Counted from the first letter of the stretch, positions 34,967 to 44,725 are shown. The stretch is DNA of 45,749 nt from Oceanospirillum beijerinckii DSM 7166 (GCF_000422425.1 NZ_AULT01000051.1:1-45749); one strand, 5' to 3'. Numbers and translations: made by a program. Notes: a model not told the origin generated them from the sequence alone.

Positions 34967-35866
34967 GTGGATATTGAAGCCATTATCTGGTTTGCAGCCG
35001 TTGCCCGGTTGGGCTCGTTTGCTGAGGCCGCCCGTTATTTGAAGCAGCCCAGCAGTAATGTCAGCCGTCGTATCGCAAAACTGGAAGCGGATTTGGGTTA
35101 CAAGTTAATGCAGCGCACGACACGTTCATTAGTGTTAACGGAGCAGGGACGGCAGCTATTGCCGATGGCCCAACGTTTGACCGACACTCAGACCGAGGTG
35201 AAAGAGTGGCAGCAAAGCCAGCAGGAAGAGCCTGCGGGTGTGTTGCGTATTACCGCTCCCGGAAGTTTTTCCCGTGGTCCTTTCAATGATTGGTTGTTGA
35301 ACTACCGTAAGGCTTACCCAAAAGTAAAAACAGAGCTGATTCACAGTAATGACTACCTCGACTTCCAGCAGCATCAGCTTGATGTGGCTTTTCGTCAGGG
35401 GCCGCTCGGAGATTCAACACTGATCGCTAAACGTTTGTTTGGCATTGAGTATGGTGTGTTTGCTAACCCTGAGTGGCTGGCTTCTCAATCTGTTGCCAAA
35501 TGTTTAACCGACCTGCTGAAGCTGCCGCTGATCTGCGTTGGTGTAAAAGGTCAAACCCTGCCCTGGCGTTTTAAGTCCCAAACGTTGCACCCTAAAACAC
35601 CTGACATGTTATTTGACGATCCTGAGCAATGCGTCAGAGCGGCAGTAGCCGGTTTAGGCTGTACTTATACCAGTCGCTTTGACGTTCGCGATGCGCTAAA
35701 AAATGGCACCTTGATTGAGGTATTTCCTGAGCAGAAGGCTGAGCCGGTCAATTTTTATATGGTGTACGCTGAGCGTGAGTATATCTCGAAAAAAACGCAG
35801 AGCTTTTTGCGCTTTATTGAACAAGAGGTTGAGTCCTTTGCCGGACAGGAGGGAGTGGTGGTTTAA
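34967..35866 (+). CDS. LysR-family transcriptional regulator
   Basis: 299 residues from a GTG at 34967 with AAGGAG about ten bases upstream. The helix-turn-helix is at the N-terminus (FAAVARLGSFAEAARYLKQPSSNVSRRIAKLEADLG), and LMQRTTRSLVLTEQG marks the CrgA-like LysR subgroup. Divergent from the NmrA-like gene, its probable target. Confidence 0.9.
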   Translation: MDIEAIIWFAAVARLGSFAEAARYLKQPSSNVSRRIAKLEADLGYKLMQRTTRSLVLTEQGRQLLPMAQRLTDTQTEVKEWQQSQQEEPAGVLRITAPGSFSRGPFNDWLLNYRKAYPKVKTELIHSNDYLDFQQHQLDVAFRQGPLGDSTLIAKRLFGIEYGVFANPEWLASQSVAKCLTDLLKLPLICVGVKGQTLPWRFKSQTLHPKTPDMLFDDPEQCVRAAVAGLGCTYTSRFDVRDALKNGTLIEVFPEQKAEPVNFYMVYAEREYISKKTQSFLRFIEQEVESFAGQEGVVV

Positions 35867-35930
35867 GATGAGAAATCGCGCTCAACCGGCTGTGTTGTAT
35901 TATTTGCAGCAAGGGTGTGCCGCAAGGATA

Positions 35931-35953
35931 CCCGGTAAAAATAGCCTACCGGG
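35931..35953. terminator. Hairpin between convergent LysR and selO genes
   Basis: CCCGGTA (35931-35937) and TACCGGG (35947-35953) pair around a nine-base loop. No T-tract; probably a shared terminator for the convergent genes ending at 35866 and 35984. Confidence 0.45.
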
Positions 35954-35983
35954 CATCTGTAATTCCTTACTCTTATCAAGCCA

Positions 35984-37759
35984 TTAAGAAGAGCAGCTAT
36001 AGTGGGATACGCCACCGGCATTAAAAAACTCTTTCGGTCTTAGGCGGTAGTATTTGGCTTCGATCTCGCTGGTTTGCTCATCATAGGGTTGGTTAAACAC
36101 TTCCTGTAGTTCTTGAATCAGGCTGTAATCACCGGCCATCGCTTGTTGGTAGGCTGGGGCCACTAGCCATTCACGCCAGGCATATTTCGGGTTGGTTCGC
36201 TTCATTTTCGCCGAAACTTCAGCCAGATCATTGTTTTCTTCTAAGTCTTTGCCTTGTTTTGACTCCTTGGTCTGCTCTAGAATCTGATGTTGTTCTAAAA
36301 GGAGTGCACGCCAGTCGTTGAGCCAGCTTTGCCACTGTTCATCTAATTGCTCAGAGGCGGTGACGTAGAAGCTTTTCTTCAGTGCTGCGATATCTTCCGG
36401 GATATTGGATAACTCACGGAAGAAAATAGTGAAATCCACCTCGGCACGCTCCATCAGTTCCATCAGTTTTGAGAACAGTGTTTGATCAAACTCCACTAAG
36501 CCCAGTTTATTGGCCCACATGGTTTTCATCTGTTCTTTCATGGTGTCGGTAAAGTCGTGACGCACCTGATCAAGCTGCGCTAAAGCTTCGGGATCATCCA
36601 CCAGCAGTACTCTTAGCGCCCCCCAGAACATATGGAAGTTGGCTTCTGCGGCGGCGGGTTGATTCATAAAGGAGAAATGTCTGCCGCCACCAGTCCAGGG
36701 TTGGAATTCGGGATCAAAGGCTTCGCAATAACCAAAGGGGCCATAGTCCAACGTGAAACCACCAGCAGCACAGTTATCGCTGTTAAAATTGCCCTGGCAG
36801 TAACCCACTCTAAGCCAGTTGGCGACCAAAGCCGTTAAGCGCTGGCGGAACTGCGTGGCTAGTTCAACCACTTGTTGATTAAAGGGCTGGCTGTGATCAA
36901 TCTCGCTTTTATATTCCCGTTTAATCAGATGCTCTGCGATCATTTTCAGCTCTTCCCGAGCGTGAGGGTAAGCACCTTTACGCGCACGACGGGCGAACAG
37001 TTCGACCTGGCCGACACGCAGGAAGGATGGTGCAACACGAGTGGAGATAGCCACCGGATTACTGACCATAATATCCGGGTCGGCAGAGCGGGAACCTTCA
37101 GCGTACCAGGGGCGGGTCACGGTTTCGGATTTTGAGGTATACAGTGTCAGTGAGCGGGAGGTCGGTACACCCAGAGCGTGCATATATTCCTGAGCTAAAA
37201 ACTCCCGCACGCTGGAGCGCAATACCGCACGACCATCAGCGCCCCGACAGTAAGGTGTCGGACCACCGCCTTTCAGTTGCATCTCCCAACGTTTGCCGTT
37301 GAACTCTCCTTCAAATACTGAAATGGCCCGGCCATCACCATAACCGTTGCCTGTACGAAATGGGCATTGTTGGGTGTATTCGGTGCCATAGATCGACAGC
37401 GCATAACCCGTAGCCCAACCGTAGGGGCGCATAGGTTCAGGCACTGTGGACAGATCACCGGAGAACATCTGGCTAAAGGCTGGATTATGCGCCAGCTCAT
37501 CACTCAACCCCAGTTCATTAAAAAAGATGTGGCTATGGCTGACATATTCGGGATCTGCGATAGGAGTGGGTGTAACGGGAACAAAGTGCCCGGAAAATAC
37601 TTGGCGGGCACGATGGTCATAGCCGTCCTCTGTTGCATCAGGGTCAGCATTAAGATTGTTCATTAAAGAGTAATCCGCCCGTTGGGCGAATTCTTCAAAG
37701 CTGGCGACTTCCCGTGTTGTAGCTGGAAGAGATGCCGAAGATTCAGGTGGATGTCTCAT
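35984..37759 (-). CDS. selO: SelO-family protein adenylyltransferase (YdiU-like)
   Basis: 591 residues, longer than the 480 or so of enterobacterial YdiU. SelO is a pseudokinase-fold enzyme that transfers AMP to Ser, Thr or Tyr of proteins, linked to redox stress. Seen: [44 protein letters not shown] with the metal-binding Asn/Asp, and [14 protein letters not shown]. The 'HG' usually before NxDN is here CQG. It ends YSCSS, with Cys at the place where eukaryotic SelO has selenocysteine. An insert of about 40 charged residues lies near residue 510. Confidence 0.9.
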   Translation of the reverse strand: MRHPPESSASLPATTREVASFEEFAQRADYSLMNNLNADPDATEDGYDHRARQVFSGHFVPVTPTPIADPEYVSHSHIFFNELGLSDELAHNPAFSQMFSGDLSTVPEPMRPYGWATGYALSIYGTEYTQQCPFRTGNGYGDGRAISVFEGEFNGKRWEMQLKGGGPTPYCRGADGRAVLRSSVREFLAQEYMHALGVPTSRSLTLYTSKSETVTRPWYAEGSRSADPDIMVSNPVAISTRVAPSFLRVGQVELFARRARKGAYPHAREELKMIAEHLIKREYKSEIDHSQPFNQQVVELATQFRQRLTALVANWLRVGYCQGNFNSDNCAAGGFTLDYGPFGYCEAFDPEFQPWTGGGRHFSFMNQPAAAEANFHMFWGALRVLLVDDPEALAQLDQVRHDFTDTMKEQMKTMWANKLGLVEFDQTLFSKLMELMERAEVDFTIFFRELSNIPEDIAALKKSFYVTASEQLDEQWQSWLNDWRALLLEQHQILEQTKESKQGKDLEENNDLAEVSAKMKRTNPKYAWREWLVAPAYQQAMAGDYSLIQELQEVFNQPYDEQTSEIEAKYYRLRPKEFFNAGGVSHYSCSS

Positions 37760-38338
37760 TGGATGGAAATCTCGTCGTTATTTCGCGGTTTAGACACCGC
37801 TGTTATATGTAGATCAGGACAAATAATCTACTGATCTTAGTTGCTCAAAACTTAAAACTGATATGCAGTGTCGCCATGGTATACGTAAATCGTAGGATAG
37901 TCGTTTATCCCATGCTGGCTTTTAGCTTTTTTGTTGCTCTGTTACGGTGCTTTTGTGCTTCCTTCCTGTGCGTTTCTTCAACGTTAATTTTTGTGATTTT
38001 TTCTTCTTTCTTAAAAAGCGACACTCCGTCTACTGTAGACGACACCTGGAACAAAAGAGCTTAAGTTAATGCAAATAGCCGTGTAGAAAAACTCAGCTTA
38101 TAAAGCTGATAATTGAATATTTGATTAGTTTTATAATCTGATTTCCTTTCTCTTTTTGGATTTTAATTCTGTTTTTATGGGTATTTGACCCTATAAATCA
38201 TGCGGTGTTACCAATATTAGGGAGCCGTAAATAAAACGATTAAAACAGCTCTCTGCCATTCGCAACATCAGCATCATAAAGCGTAATAGCAGGGAGACCC
38301 ATACCCCAAAAACAACAGAAAAATAAAAGAGCAAGACT
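37760..38338. other. Intergenic region between selO and dctP (divergent)
   Basis: 579 AT-rich bases that should hold both promoters. A 15-base perfect palindrome, CGTCTAC-T-GTAGACG, is at 38027-38041. TTGACC occurs at about 38187, but I cannot pair it with a good -10. No gene is convincing. Confidence 0.45.
38027..38041. promoter_or_regulatory. Palindrome CGTCTACTGTAGACG upstream of dctP
   Basis: Seven-base perfect arms around a single T, about 300 bases before dctP. It resembles operators of GntR-type regulators, which often control TRAP transporters, but no GntR gene is in the window. Confidence 0.4.
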
Positions 38339-39346
38339 ATGGCAATTAGAAAAAACAAGCTTCGTTCATTGATCGCTGGAGTGGTTGCAGCCGGTGCCCT
38401 GATCGCGGGATCAGCTCAGGCCGTAACGCTGAAGATGGCGACAGATTCTGGCGCTAAAGGTTCTCCGGCCGGTGACACCCTGGAGCGTTGGGCCGAAATT
38501 ATTGAACAAGGCTCCAAAGGCGAGATCGACGTCAAAGTATTCTACCAAAATGAGCTGGGCAGTCAGAACGAAGTCTTCGATCTGCATGTGGCTGGCGATG
38601 TGGATGTGATGCTGAACTGGCCGATGACCTCGTACGATAAGCGTATTGGAGTGATCTACACTCCGTATATGACGCTGTCCTGGGGTGAAGCACTGAAGGC
38701 CTATAGCCCAGGCGGTTGGGTGAACGAGATGCTGGGTGGTATCTACTCCGATCTGGGGCTGAAATTCTTTGGCCCGTGGCCAGAAGGTTTTAATGGTGTC
38801 GCGACGCGCGGCAAGTATGCGACCACAATCGAAGAAGCAGACGGTCTGAAAGTGCGTACCATGACCGTATTCCCTGCGCCACAAACTATGCAGGCACTGG
38901 GTTATCAGACTGCTGCCATCGACTGGGGTGAGGTTTACACCGCCCTGCAAACAGGTGTAGTGGATGGTGAAGCCGGTAATGTCATCTATTGGGACTACGA
39001 GTACTTCCGTGATCAGCTGGACTACTACGTGCGCAGTAAGCACTTCTTTATGACCGGCGTGCTGAGTATGAATGCGGATTCCTACAATGATCTGTCCCCA
39101 GAGCATCAACAGATTGTCGCTAAAGCTGCGGAAGAGGTGATGCAGCAGCAATTCACTGCAGCCCGTGCTCAGGACAACTTCTATGTGAAGAAGGCCGAAG
39201 AGTCCGGTATGAAGTACTTTGAACTGTCTGATGAGCAGATCAAAGAGTTTGCCCGTGCAGCGCGTGAAAAAGTATGGCCGCTGATGGATAAAGAGATCGG
39301 TTCGGAAATCATGGATAACATCCGGGCGAACGCTACCCAGCTGTAA
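38339..39346 (+). CDS. dctP: TRAP transporter periplasmic binding protein (DctP)
   Basis: 335 residues with a signal peptide (cut after AQA). LKMATDSGAKGSPAGDTLERWAEIIEQGSKGEIDVKVFYQNELG and GLKVRTM with the Arg that usually holds the substrate carboxylate, then YTALQTGVVDG, are typical of the DctP family. It captures a carboxylate-type solute (identity unknown) for the membrane subunits downstream. First gene of dctPQM. Confidence 0.93.
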   Translation: MAIRKNKLRSLIAGVVAAGALIAGSAQAVTLKMATDSGAKGSPAGDTLERWAEIIEQGSKGEIDVKVFYQNELGSQNEVFDLHVAGDVDVMLNWPMTSYDKRIGVIYTPYMTLSWGEALKAYSPGGWVNEMLGGIYSDLGLKFFGPWPEGFNGVATRGKYATTIEEADGLKVRTMTVFPAPQTMQALGYQTAAIDWGEVYTALQTGVVDGEAGNVIYWDYEYFRDQLDYYVRSKHFFMTGVLSMNADSYNDLSPEHQQIVAKAAEEVMQQQFTAARAQDNFYVKKAEESGMKYFELSDEQIKEFARAAREKVWPLMDKEIGSEIMDNIRANATQL

Positions 39347-39415
39347 CCCCCGGTTTCTCTTTGCGCGGCGGAGCTTCCCTGAGTTTCGTCGCGTTTTGCT
39401 TTTGTAAGGTGTCCC

Positions 39416-39946
39416 ATGATGGTTCGTTTTTTTACTCAGCTTGATCACAAGATGGGGTTGCTGCTCAATGCCACCGCTTTGATCAGCAGCCTGTTATTAG
39501 TGGGGTTGATGCTGTTTCTGGTAGCAGCCCGTTATATTTTCGGTTGGTCGATTGTCGGCCTGCTGGAGATGATTATGGTGTTTGGTATGTGGCTTTATAT
39601 GGTAGGCGGATTAATTGCCAGCCGCAAACGTGAGCACTTGGTGGTGGATTTTGTGCAGACCAATATTCATGACGCCCGGATGCGTCGCCTGCACCAAGGT
39701 CTGGTCTCTTTGATTACCCTGCTGATTACTCTGTTCTTTGTTTATCTTTCCTACCGGATGTTGAAGTGGGGCATGCGCCGCCCACAGCATACTCCGGGTT
39801 TATCGATTCCTCTGTGGGTACCGCAAAGCGCCATTCTGTTTGCCAGTGTTGGCTGTGCTCTTTATTCCCTGAGGGATCTGATTCAATGTGCCTTGGGTAT
39901 TTTTCCTGATGACCAACAAACAACATCTGACCAGGAGGTGCAGTGA
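39416..39946 (+). CDS. dctQ: TRAP transporter small membrane subunit (DctQ)
   Basis: 176 residues with four membrane helices (about 15-37, 50-70, 92-112 and 133-153). LLEMIMVFGMWLYMVGGLIASRKREHLVVDFV is typical of DctQ. AAGG lies eight bases before ATG 39416. Starts 69 bases after dctP; its TGA overlaps the dctM start. Confidence 0.9.
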   Translation: MMVRFFTQLDHKMGLLLNATALISSLLLVGLMLFLVAARYIFGWSIVGLLEMIMVFGMWLYMVGGLIASRKREHLVVDFVQTNIHDARMRRLHQGLVSLITLLITLFFVYLSYRMLKWGMRRPQHTPGLSIPLWVPQSAILFASVGCALYSLRDLIQCALGIFPDDQQTTSDQEVQ

Positions 39947-41244
39947 TGGAAGGTTTAGTCGCTGTCGGCATCCTGTTGGTGCTGATGATTATTGGTATTC
40001 CCGTCGCCTGGTCTTTTGCTGGGGTATTGGCGTATCTGGCGTATATTTATGACGCCAATTTCAACACCCTGATGCTGCAGGGGTATCGCTCTATTGATTC
40101 CGTGATTCTGATCGCATTACCGCTATTCGTTTTGACCGGCTATCTGATGCAGAGCGGCGGTATAGCCCATCGACTGGTCGATTTTATCGAGGTGTTAGTG
40201 GGTAAACGTAAAGGCGGCATGGGCGCTTCTATGGTTCTGGCCTCCGGTATCTTTGGTGCCATCGCCGGGACATCCACTGCGGCGGTGGCTTCTATTGGCA
40301 CTATTATGATCGACCCGTTGGAGAAGCGGGGTTATCCCAGAGGTTACTCCTCGGCGTTGTTGGGTATCTCGTCGCTGTTGGGAATTTTGATTCCACCCTC
40401 GATCACCATGATTCTGTTTGCGGTTGTCACCCGTCAATCCGTAGCGGCATGTTTTGCTGCGTCTATTGGGCCTGCGCTACTGCTGATTGCCGGTCTGATT
40501 CTGGCTAACCGTTTTAGTATCGGTCGCCTGTTTCATGAGGTGTCAGTCGGTGCTCAGGATGGTCTGGAAAATCTACCGACCAAAGGTCAGGCAACGGTCA
40601 AGGCACTGCCTGCACTGTCTCTGCCGGTGATTATTCTGGGTGGCATCTATGGCGGTATCTGTACACCGACTGAAGCTGCCGCGATTGCAGCCTTTGTGGC
40701 GATTTTGATCGGCTTCTTTATCTATCGTGATTTGAATGTTAAGCGTTTAGGTCACAGTGTGATCTCGGCCGCTGAAACCACAGGGACGGTGATTCTGATC
40801 CTGCTGTTCAGCTTTATGATCGGACGGATTCTGGCATCAGAGCGTATCCCCCAGGAGCTGACAGAGGCGATTACTGCCATGGTGCAGGACCCTTTGATGA
40901 TCCTGATCGCAGTGAATATCTTTCTAATTGTTACCGGTATGATTATGGATGATGTCTCGGTGACGGTCGTGGTCGCGCCCCTGTTTCTGCCGTTGATGGT
41001 CAGTAGCGGTGTTGATCCGATTCACTACGCCTCTATTGTGGCTTGTTCCGTGGTGATTGGTGCCAACAGCCCACCGGTGGCACCGATACTCTATATGGCC
41101 TGCCGTATCGGTAAGGTCAGCATTCACCAGGCGGTAATGCCTGCCATCGCCCTGATGGTGTTTGTCGGTATCCCGGTAATGCTGGTGACCAGCTTTGTGC
41201 CTGAGCTGTCGCTGTTTTTACCGAAGCTACTGGGGCTGATGTAG
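39946..41244 (+). CDS. dctM: TRAP transporter large membrane subunit (DctM)
   Basis: 432 residues, about 12 membrane helices. LPLFVLTGYLMQSGGIAHRLVDF, GTSTAAVASIGTIMI, ISSLLGILIPPSITMILFAV and MIMDDVSVTVVVAPLFLPL are family motifs. It forms the sodium-driven solute channel. ATG 39946 overlaps the dctQ TGA (TGATG) and has AGGAGG seven bases upstream; a GTG at 39943 is in the same frame. The product ends in VPELSLFLPKLL, which is also found in the broken TRAP remnant at 30390. Confidence 0.93.
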   Translation: MEGLVAVGILLVLMIIGIPVAWSFAGVLAYLAYIYDANFNTLMLQGYRSIDSVILIALPLFVLTGYLMQSGGIAHRLVDFIEVLVGKRKGGMGASMVLASGIFGAIAGTSTAAVASIGTIMIDPLEKRGYPRGYSSALLGISSLLGILIPPSITMILFAVVTRQSVAACFAASIGPALLLIAGLILANRFSIGRLFHEVSVGAQDGLENLPTKGQATVKALPALSLPVIILGGIYGGICTPTEAAAIAAFVAILIGFFIYRDLNVKRLGHSVISAAETTGTVILILLFSFMIGRILASERIPQELTEAITAMVQDPLMILIAVNIFLIVTGMIMDDVSVTVVVAPLFLPLMVSSGVDPIHYASIVACSVVIGANSPPVAPILYMACRIGKVSIHQAVMPAIALMVFVGIPVMLVTSFVPELSLFLPKLLGLM

Positions 41245-41303
41245 CCCATCATGTAAAGCACTGTTCTACTGCCATGCCTTTATGGCATTCCCGTAACGGG
41301 GTT

Positions 41304-41329
41304 GGGGACGGCTAAAGTCCCCCTTTTTT
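41304..41329 (+). terminator. Rho-independent terminator after dctPQM
   Basis: GGGGAC (41304-41309) and GTCCCC (41317-41322) form a stem with loop GGCTAAA, followed by C and TTTTTT, 60 bases after the dctM stop. Confidence 0.85.
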
Positions 41330-41563
41330 GTCTTGTTCTTTTTTAAAATCGAAGAATTTCATTCCTGCTATCTATCTGAATTTAAAGAGTATTCGGCTTT
41401 GAGAAGTGTATCGCTGGCTGATTTACAATAAATTGCTACAATGCCGGATCAAAGCAGAGGTACACTTTATCATTCACCCAGAAAATGGCTCATCCTATGA
41501 AATAACCGTTGTTCTGTGTCTTAACCGTTATCAATCCAATTAAAAGAAAAAGAAAGCAGACCT
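41330..41563. other. Promoter region of the GlxA-type regulator
   Basis: AT-rich intergenic DNA, probably with the promoter of the next gene; no site is clear enough to name. Confidence 0.35.
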
Positions 41564-42619
41564 ATGAAAGAATCCCAGGCTCGTCGCACTTTCAGCTCTT
41601 TGATGCGAAATGCCAACAGTCCTTTTTTACCCAATAGACAGTTGTCAGAGGAACGGCCTGTAAGAGTGGGTTTTGTCCTGCAGGAGCACTTTTCCATGAT
41701 GGCATTTACTGCAGCCGTGGATGCCATTGTGACTGCGAATCTGGTTAGTACCTCACCTTTGTTCTCCTTCTCAACTTATGGCATAGAGGGTTTAAAGGTA
41801 CGCAGTGACTTGGGGATTGATATCTCTGCTAACGACACTTTGAGTCATATCGCATTGGACGGCGATAATGGTCTGGATATTCTGATGGTCTGTGGTGGTT
41901 ACCGCTGTGATCTTGGGATGTACAAGGCTTTAAATACCACACTAAAAACAGCAGCCAAGTATGGACTCGTGATAGGTGGCTTATGGAATGGTGCGATTCC
42001 TTTGGCTCATGCTGCTCTGTTAGATGGGACAACCTGTGCCTTGCACCCAGATAACCACGCTTTTATGCAGGAGCGTTTTCCTACTGTTGCGGTGTCTGGT
42101 AACGCCTGGGTAGCCGAGGGGCAACGTTTCACCTGCGCCGGTCCAAGTAGTGCCTTAGAGATGATGCTGGAATTGATCTCAGGTCTGTACGGTAAAGATA
42201 TCGTGCGTGCGATTCGTGAAATTTTAAGCTGTGATAAAGCCGGGGAAACGGAAGGCAATCAGATTATTCAAAGTCAGGATGATCCTAATCTGCCCCAGGC
42301 GCTACGTGAGCTGTTGCAGCTGATGAACTCCAATATTGAAGAGCCGCTCAGTATTGATGAACTGGCAACTTGTGTAAATGCTTCGCGCCGTCGGGTTGAG
42401 CGCTTGTTTCAGGCTCATTTGGAAACCACACCATCACGTTATTACCTGGAGTTGCGTATTACTCAGGCCCGTCGCTTGCTGCTGCAGAGTAACGAGTCCA
42501 TTTCTAATATCGCCATCTCCTGTGGCTTCTTAAGCTCAACCCACTTTAGTCACTGTTTTAAGGATTATTTTGGCTCATCGCCCAGTCAGGTACGACAGAA
42601 GCATCGCAGCCAGGGGTGA
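41564..42619 (+). CDS. GlxA/GbdR-like AraC-family regulator
   Basis: 351 residues. The N-terminus (about 30-215) is a DJ-1/PfpI-type domain (VGFVLQEHFSMMAFTAAVDAI, LDILMVCGGYRCD, HPDNHAFMQERFP) of the kind in glutamine-amidotransferase-like AraC regulators such as GbdR and CdhR, which sense amines or quaternary amines. The C-terminus (about 255-345) has the two AraC helix-turn-helices (SIDELATCVNASRRRVERLFQAHLETTPSRYYLELRITQARRLLLQS and SNIAISCGFLSSTHFSHCFKDYFGSSPS). It lies 319 bases after dctM and may control that transporter, as an inference from position. Confidence 0.88.
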   Translation: MKESQARRTFSSLMRNANSPFLPNRQLSEERPVRVGFVLQEHFSMMAFTAAVDAIVTANLVSTSPLFSFSTYGIEGLKVRSDLGIDISANDTLSHIALDGDNGLDILMVCGGYRCDLGMYKALNTTLKTAAKYGLVIGGLWNGAIPLAHAALLDGTTCALHPDNHAFMQERFPTVAVSGNAWVAEGQRFTCAGPSSALEMMLELISGLYGKDIVRAIREILSCDKAGETEGNQIIQSQDDPNLPQALRELLQLMNSNIEEPLSIDELATCVNASRRRVERLFQAHLETTPSRYYLELRITQARRLLLQSNESISNIAISCGFLSSTHFSHCFKDYFGSSPSQVRQKHRSQG

Positions 42620-42653
42620 TAGCACTCAAGTTTTCCCCGTTGCTACCATTTGA

Positions 42654-42690
42654 AAGCCTCAGCAGGAGTTTTTCTGCCGAGGCTTTTCTT
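42654..42690 (+). terminator. Rho-independent terminator after the GlxA-type gene
   Basis: AAGCCTC-a-GCAG and CTGC-c-GAGGCTT (42654-42665 and 42674-42685) pair with one mismatch, followed by TTCTTTTCC. Confidence 0.75.
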
Positions 42691-43206
42691 TTCCAATATG
42701 ACGATTTAACCATTCGGCCAGAGCAATTTATTAGTGATTTTTTAGCCAGTCATGCACCGTCCGGCACATCATTAAATCGCGAGTAATCTTCAGCGTTACA
42801 ATCCGCAATAGTTCAACAATACGTTACATCATTGGAGTCAAAATAGATGGTATGTAACAAGCTGATGGCTTTGACAATAGTGCCCCAGGGAGAGATTATA
42901 CCGGCCAATAGACTTATGCTGCGTTTGCGCTGGTTGCTTGGCCTGGAGGTAGAAATAGAGTGTCCCTGATGCCATGAATACACTGGCCATTATCGAGGAA
43001 ATGCCCCAAGTATCATGCCTGCTTTATTAATGTTTTTTATGATTAGGCCTGGGCGTTGAGGATAATAATTCTGCGTTGGCGTTTCTGTATCGCATATCAC
43101 TAAGCCGTTATTTTCCCTGAGAGTTAAAGGAAAAATAGAGGATATGCTGAAAGATGGACTGTCTGAAAAAGACGGTTCTGTAAATTTGGTCAAGGATCTG
43201 ATCCAT
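42691..43206. other. Intergenic region before the ZIP-family gene
   Basis: About 520 bases. Apart from a 40-codon candidate (42847-42969) I find no gene and no clear regulatory site. Confidence 0.35.
42847..42969 (+). CDS. Possible 40-residue small protein
   Basis: ATG 42847 has GGAG nine bases upstream. The predicted product is basic and hydrophobic in the second half (ANRLMLRLRWLLGLEVEIECP), which could be an amphipathic helix. No family is recognised. Very short; could be chance. Confidence 0.25.
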   Translation: MVCNKLMALTIVPQGEIIPANRLMLRLRWLLGLEVEIECP

Positions 43207-43923
43207 ATGATTGAGCTGTTTGAAATAATATTACTCACTTTATGTGCCGGACTTGCGATGCCCATAGGGGCCCTGCTCGCTCGAATCGAGAATATCAGGC
43301 CCCGTTGGTTGGAGAATGAGTTCCGTCATTTTGTGATAGCGTTTGGCGGTGGTGCTTTATTAGCCGCTGTGGCATTGGTATTAGTACCGGAAGGCATGGA
43401 GGGACTATCCATTGGGATGGTTGTACTCTCTTTCTCAGCCGGTGCTGTTAGCTTAATGTGGTTGGATATTTATCTAACGCGAAAAAAAACTTCTGCAAGC
43501 CAATTAGTCGCCATGTTGTCGGACTTTATTCCTGAAGCGATCGCTTTAGGGGCCACATTTGCATCATCACACTCAGTAGGGTTTCTACTTGCCGGTATTA
43601 TTGCTTTGCAAAATCTACCTGAAGGATTTAATGCTTACCGCGAATTACGTTGTTCAACACACTTTCGTTCCAGAAATATCGTAGGAATTTTTACGCTGAT
43701 GGCCCTGCTGGGGCCCATTTGTGGGGTAATAGGCTTTTACTATCTAGCAGAGTACCCCGCACTACTGTCAGGAATTATGCTGTTTTCTGCGGGAGGGATT
43801 CTGTATTTGATTTTTCAGGATATTGCTCCTCAGGCAAAGCTAGAAAAGCATTGGATTCCCTCTTTAGGGGCCGTTATGGGATTCTTATTGGGAATGGTCG
43901 GTGCAATCATGGTCGGACATCAT
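43207..43923 (+). CDS. ZIP-family metal transporter
   Basis: About 239 residues from ATG 43207 (AAGGA upstream); the frame reaches back to 43144 without a better start. Around eight membrane helices; FVIAFGGGALLAAVALVLVPEGM, MLSDFIPEAIALGATFA and IALQNLPEGFNAYRELR fit ZIP transporters, though the usual HxxPE metal site reads DFIPE and NLPEG, so metal ligands are unusual. Stop at 43924-43926. The substrate, zinc or otherwise, is not certain. Confidence 0.78.
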
Positions 43924-43926
43924 TAA

Positions 43927-44232
43927 GAAAAACTGGACATCCATCAAACCTTGGCAGGCTCAACATTGACCAAAACGCCTGGCTAAAAGCAATGTAGCCA
44001 GAAGGTTAGCAAATCAGCTGAGCCATAGGGCATGTCAAACGACTGAAACAGTTTGCCCGGGATAAAAGGCTGGCTTGGATCTCATCAGGGGGCAGTTTAA
44101 TGCATTGTTTGTATAAGTTTGCTCAGAGCGGTGAGTTTTGCACTTTATTAAATGATGGCTGTCCCCGTTTATTTCCATTTCCGCAATCGATAAGGCCGCA
44201 TAAATGCGGCCTTATCGCTCAATACTCAAGTG
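43927..44232. other. Intergenic region with dispersed repeats
   Basis: About 300 bases. It holds CTGGACATCCATCAAA (43932-43947) and a copy of GATGGCTGTCCCCGTTT (44154-44170), both found again further right. No gene. Confidence 0.5.
44154..44170. repeat. Repeat GATGGCTGTCCCCGTTT, copy 1
   Basis: Identical to the copy at 44681-44697. Related copies are at 44709-44725, 33909-33926 and, inverted, at 3763-3775 (AACGGGGACAGCC). Looks like a REP-type dispersed element. Confidence 0.6.
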
Positions 44233-44577
44233 TTATGCGAAAACAAAGTACTTACGTACTGTTTCAACCACTTCCCAAGTACCTTTCATACCAGGTTCGA
44301 TTACGAAAACGTCGCCACCTTTTAGGTGCTTTGGCTCTTCGCCTTCAGGTGTAATAATGCAGTAACCTTCTAGGAAATGGCAGAACTCCCACTTGTCGTA
44401 TGCCACTTCAAATTTACCAGGCGTACAGATCCAGGCTCCCATGATTTTGCTGCCATCTTCGGACAGGTAAGCGTTTAGATTAACGGTATGTGGTTCGCCC
44501 TCGATACGTTTCCATTTTGTCGCATCAACAACAGGTGTTGGACAAGTTTCGCGCATAACAGTAATGAAATCAGACAT
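44233..44577 (-). CDS. Cupin-domain protein (DUF861/cupin_3 type)
   Basis: 114 residues from ATG 44577 with GGAG about five bases upstream; the frame extends to 44646 but with no better start. KFEVAYDKWEFCHFLEGYCIITPEGEE and GGDVFVIEPGMKGTWEVVETVRKYFV match the small cupin group related to ureidoglycine aminohydrolase and EutQ. Metal ligands are reduced: only one His (H67, approximate) and Glu/Lys at other positions, so it may be a binding rather than a catalytic protein. Role unknown. Confidence 0.85.
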   Translation of the reverse strand: MSDFITVMRETCPTPVVDATKWKRIEGEPHTVNLNAYLSEDGSKIMGAWICTPGKFEVAYDKWEFCHFLEGYCIITPEGEEPKHLKGGDVFVIEPGMKGTWEVVETVRKYFVFA

Positions 44578-44680
44578 GACAGCTCCAAATATTCGGTTTA
44601 ATGAGTTGCCATTGTATGGGGGATATTCAATCGAAGGTTGTCTCATGCCGACAAACAGATATCAAAATGCACGAAGAAAT

Positions 44681-44725
44681 GATGGCTGTCCCCGTTTGTT
44701 GGTCATTTCATGGCTGTCCCTGTTT
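44681..44725. repeat. Repeat GATGGCTGTCCCCGTTT, copies 2 and 3
   Basis: GATGGCTGTCCCCGTTT (44681-44697) and CATGGCTGTCCCTGTTT (44709-44725, two changes). The second reads AAACAGGGACAGCCATGA on the minus strand and supplies the last codons and TGA of the hydrolase gene. Confidence 0.7.

Noticed and set aside
37876-38064. A 62-codon frame between selO and dctP with a hydrophobic middle
   Set aside because: No ribosome-binding site, no family, and it overlaps the palindrome at 38027; more likely control DNA.
38411-39448. A 345-codon open frame on the minus strand opposite dctP
   Set aside because: The dctP frame on the plus strand has a signal peptide and clear family motifs; the opposite frame has none and is a shadow.
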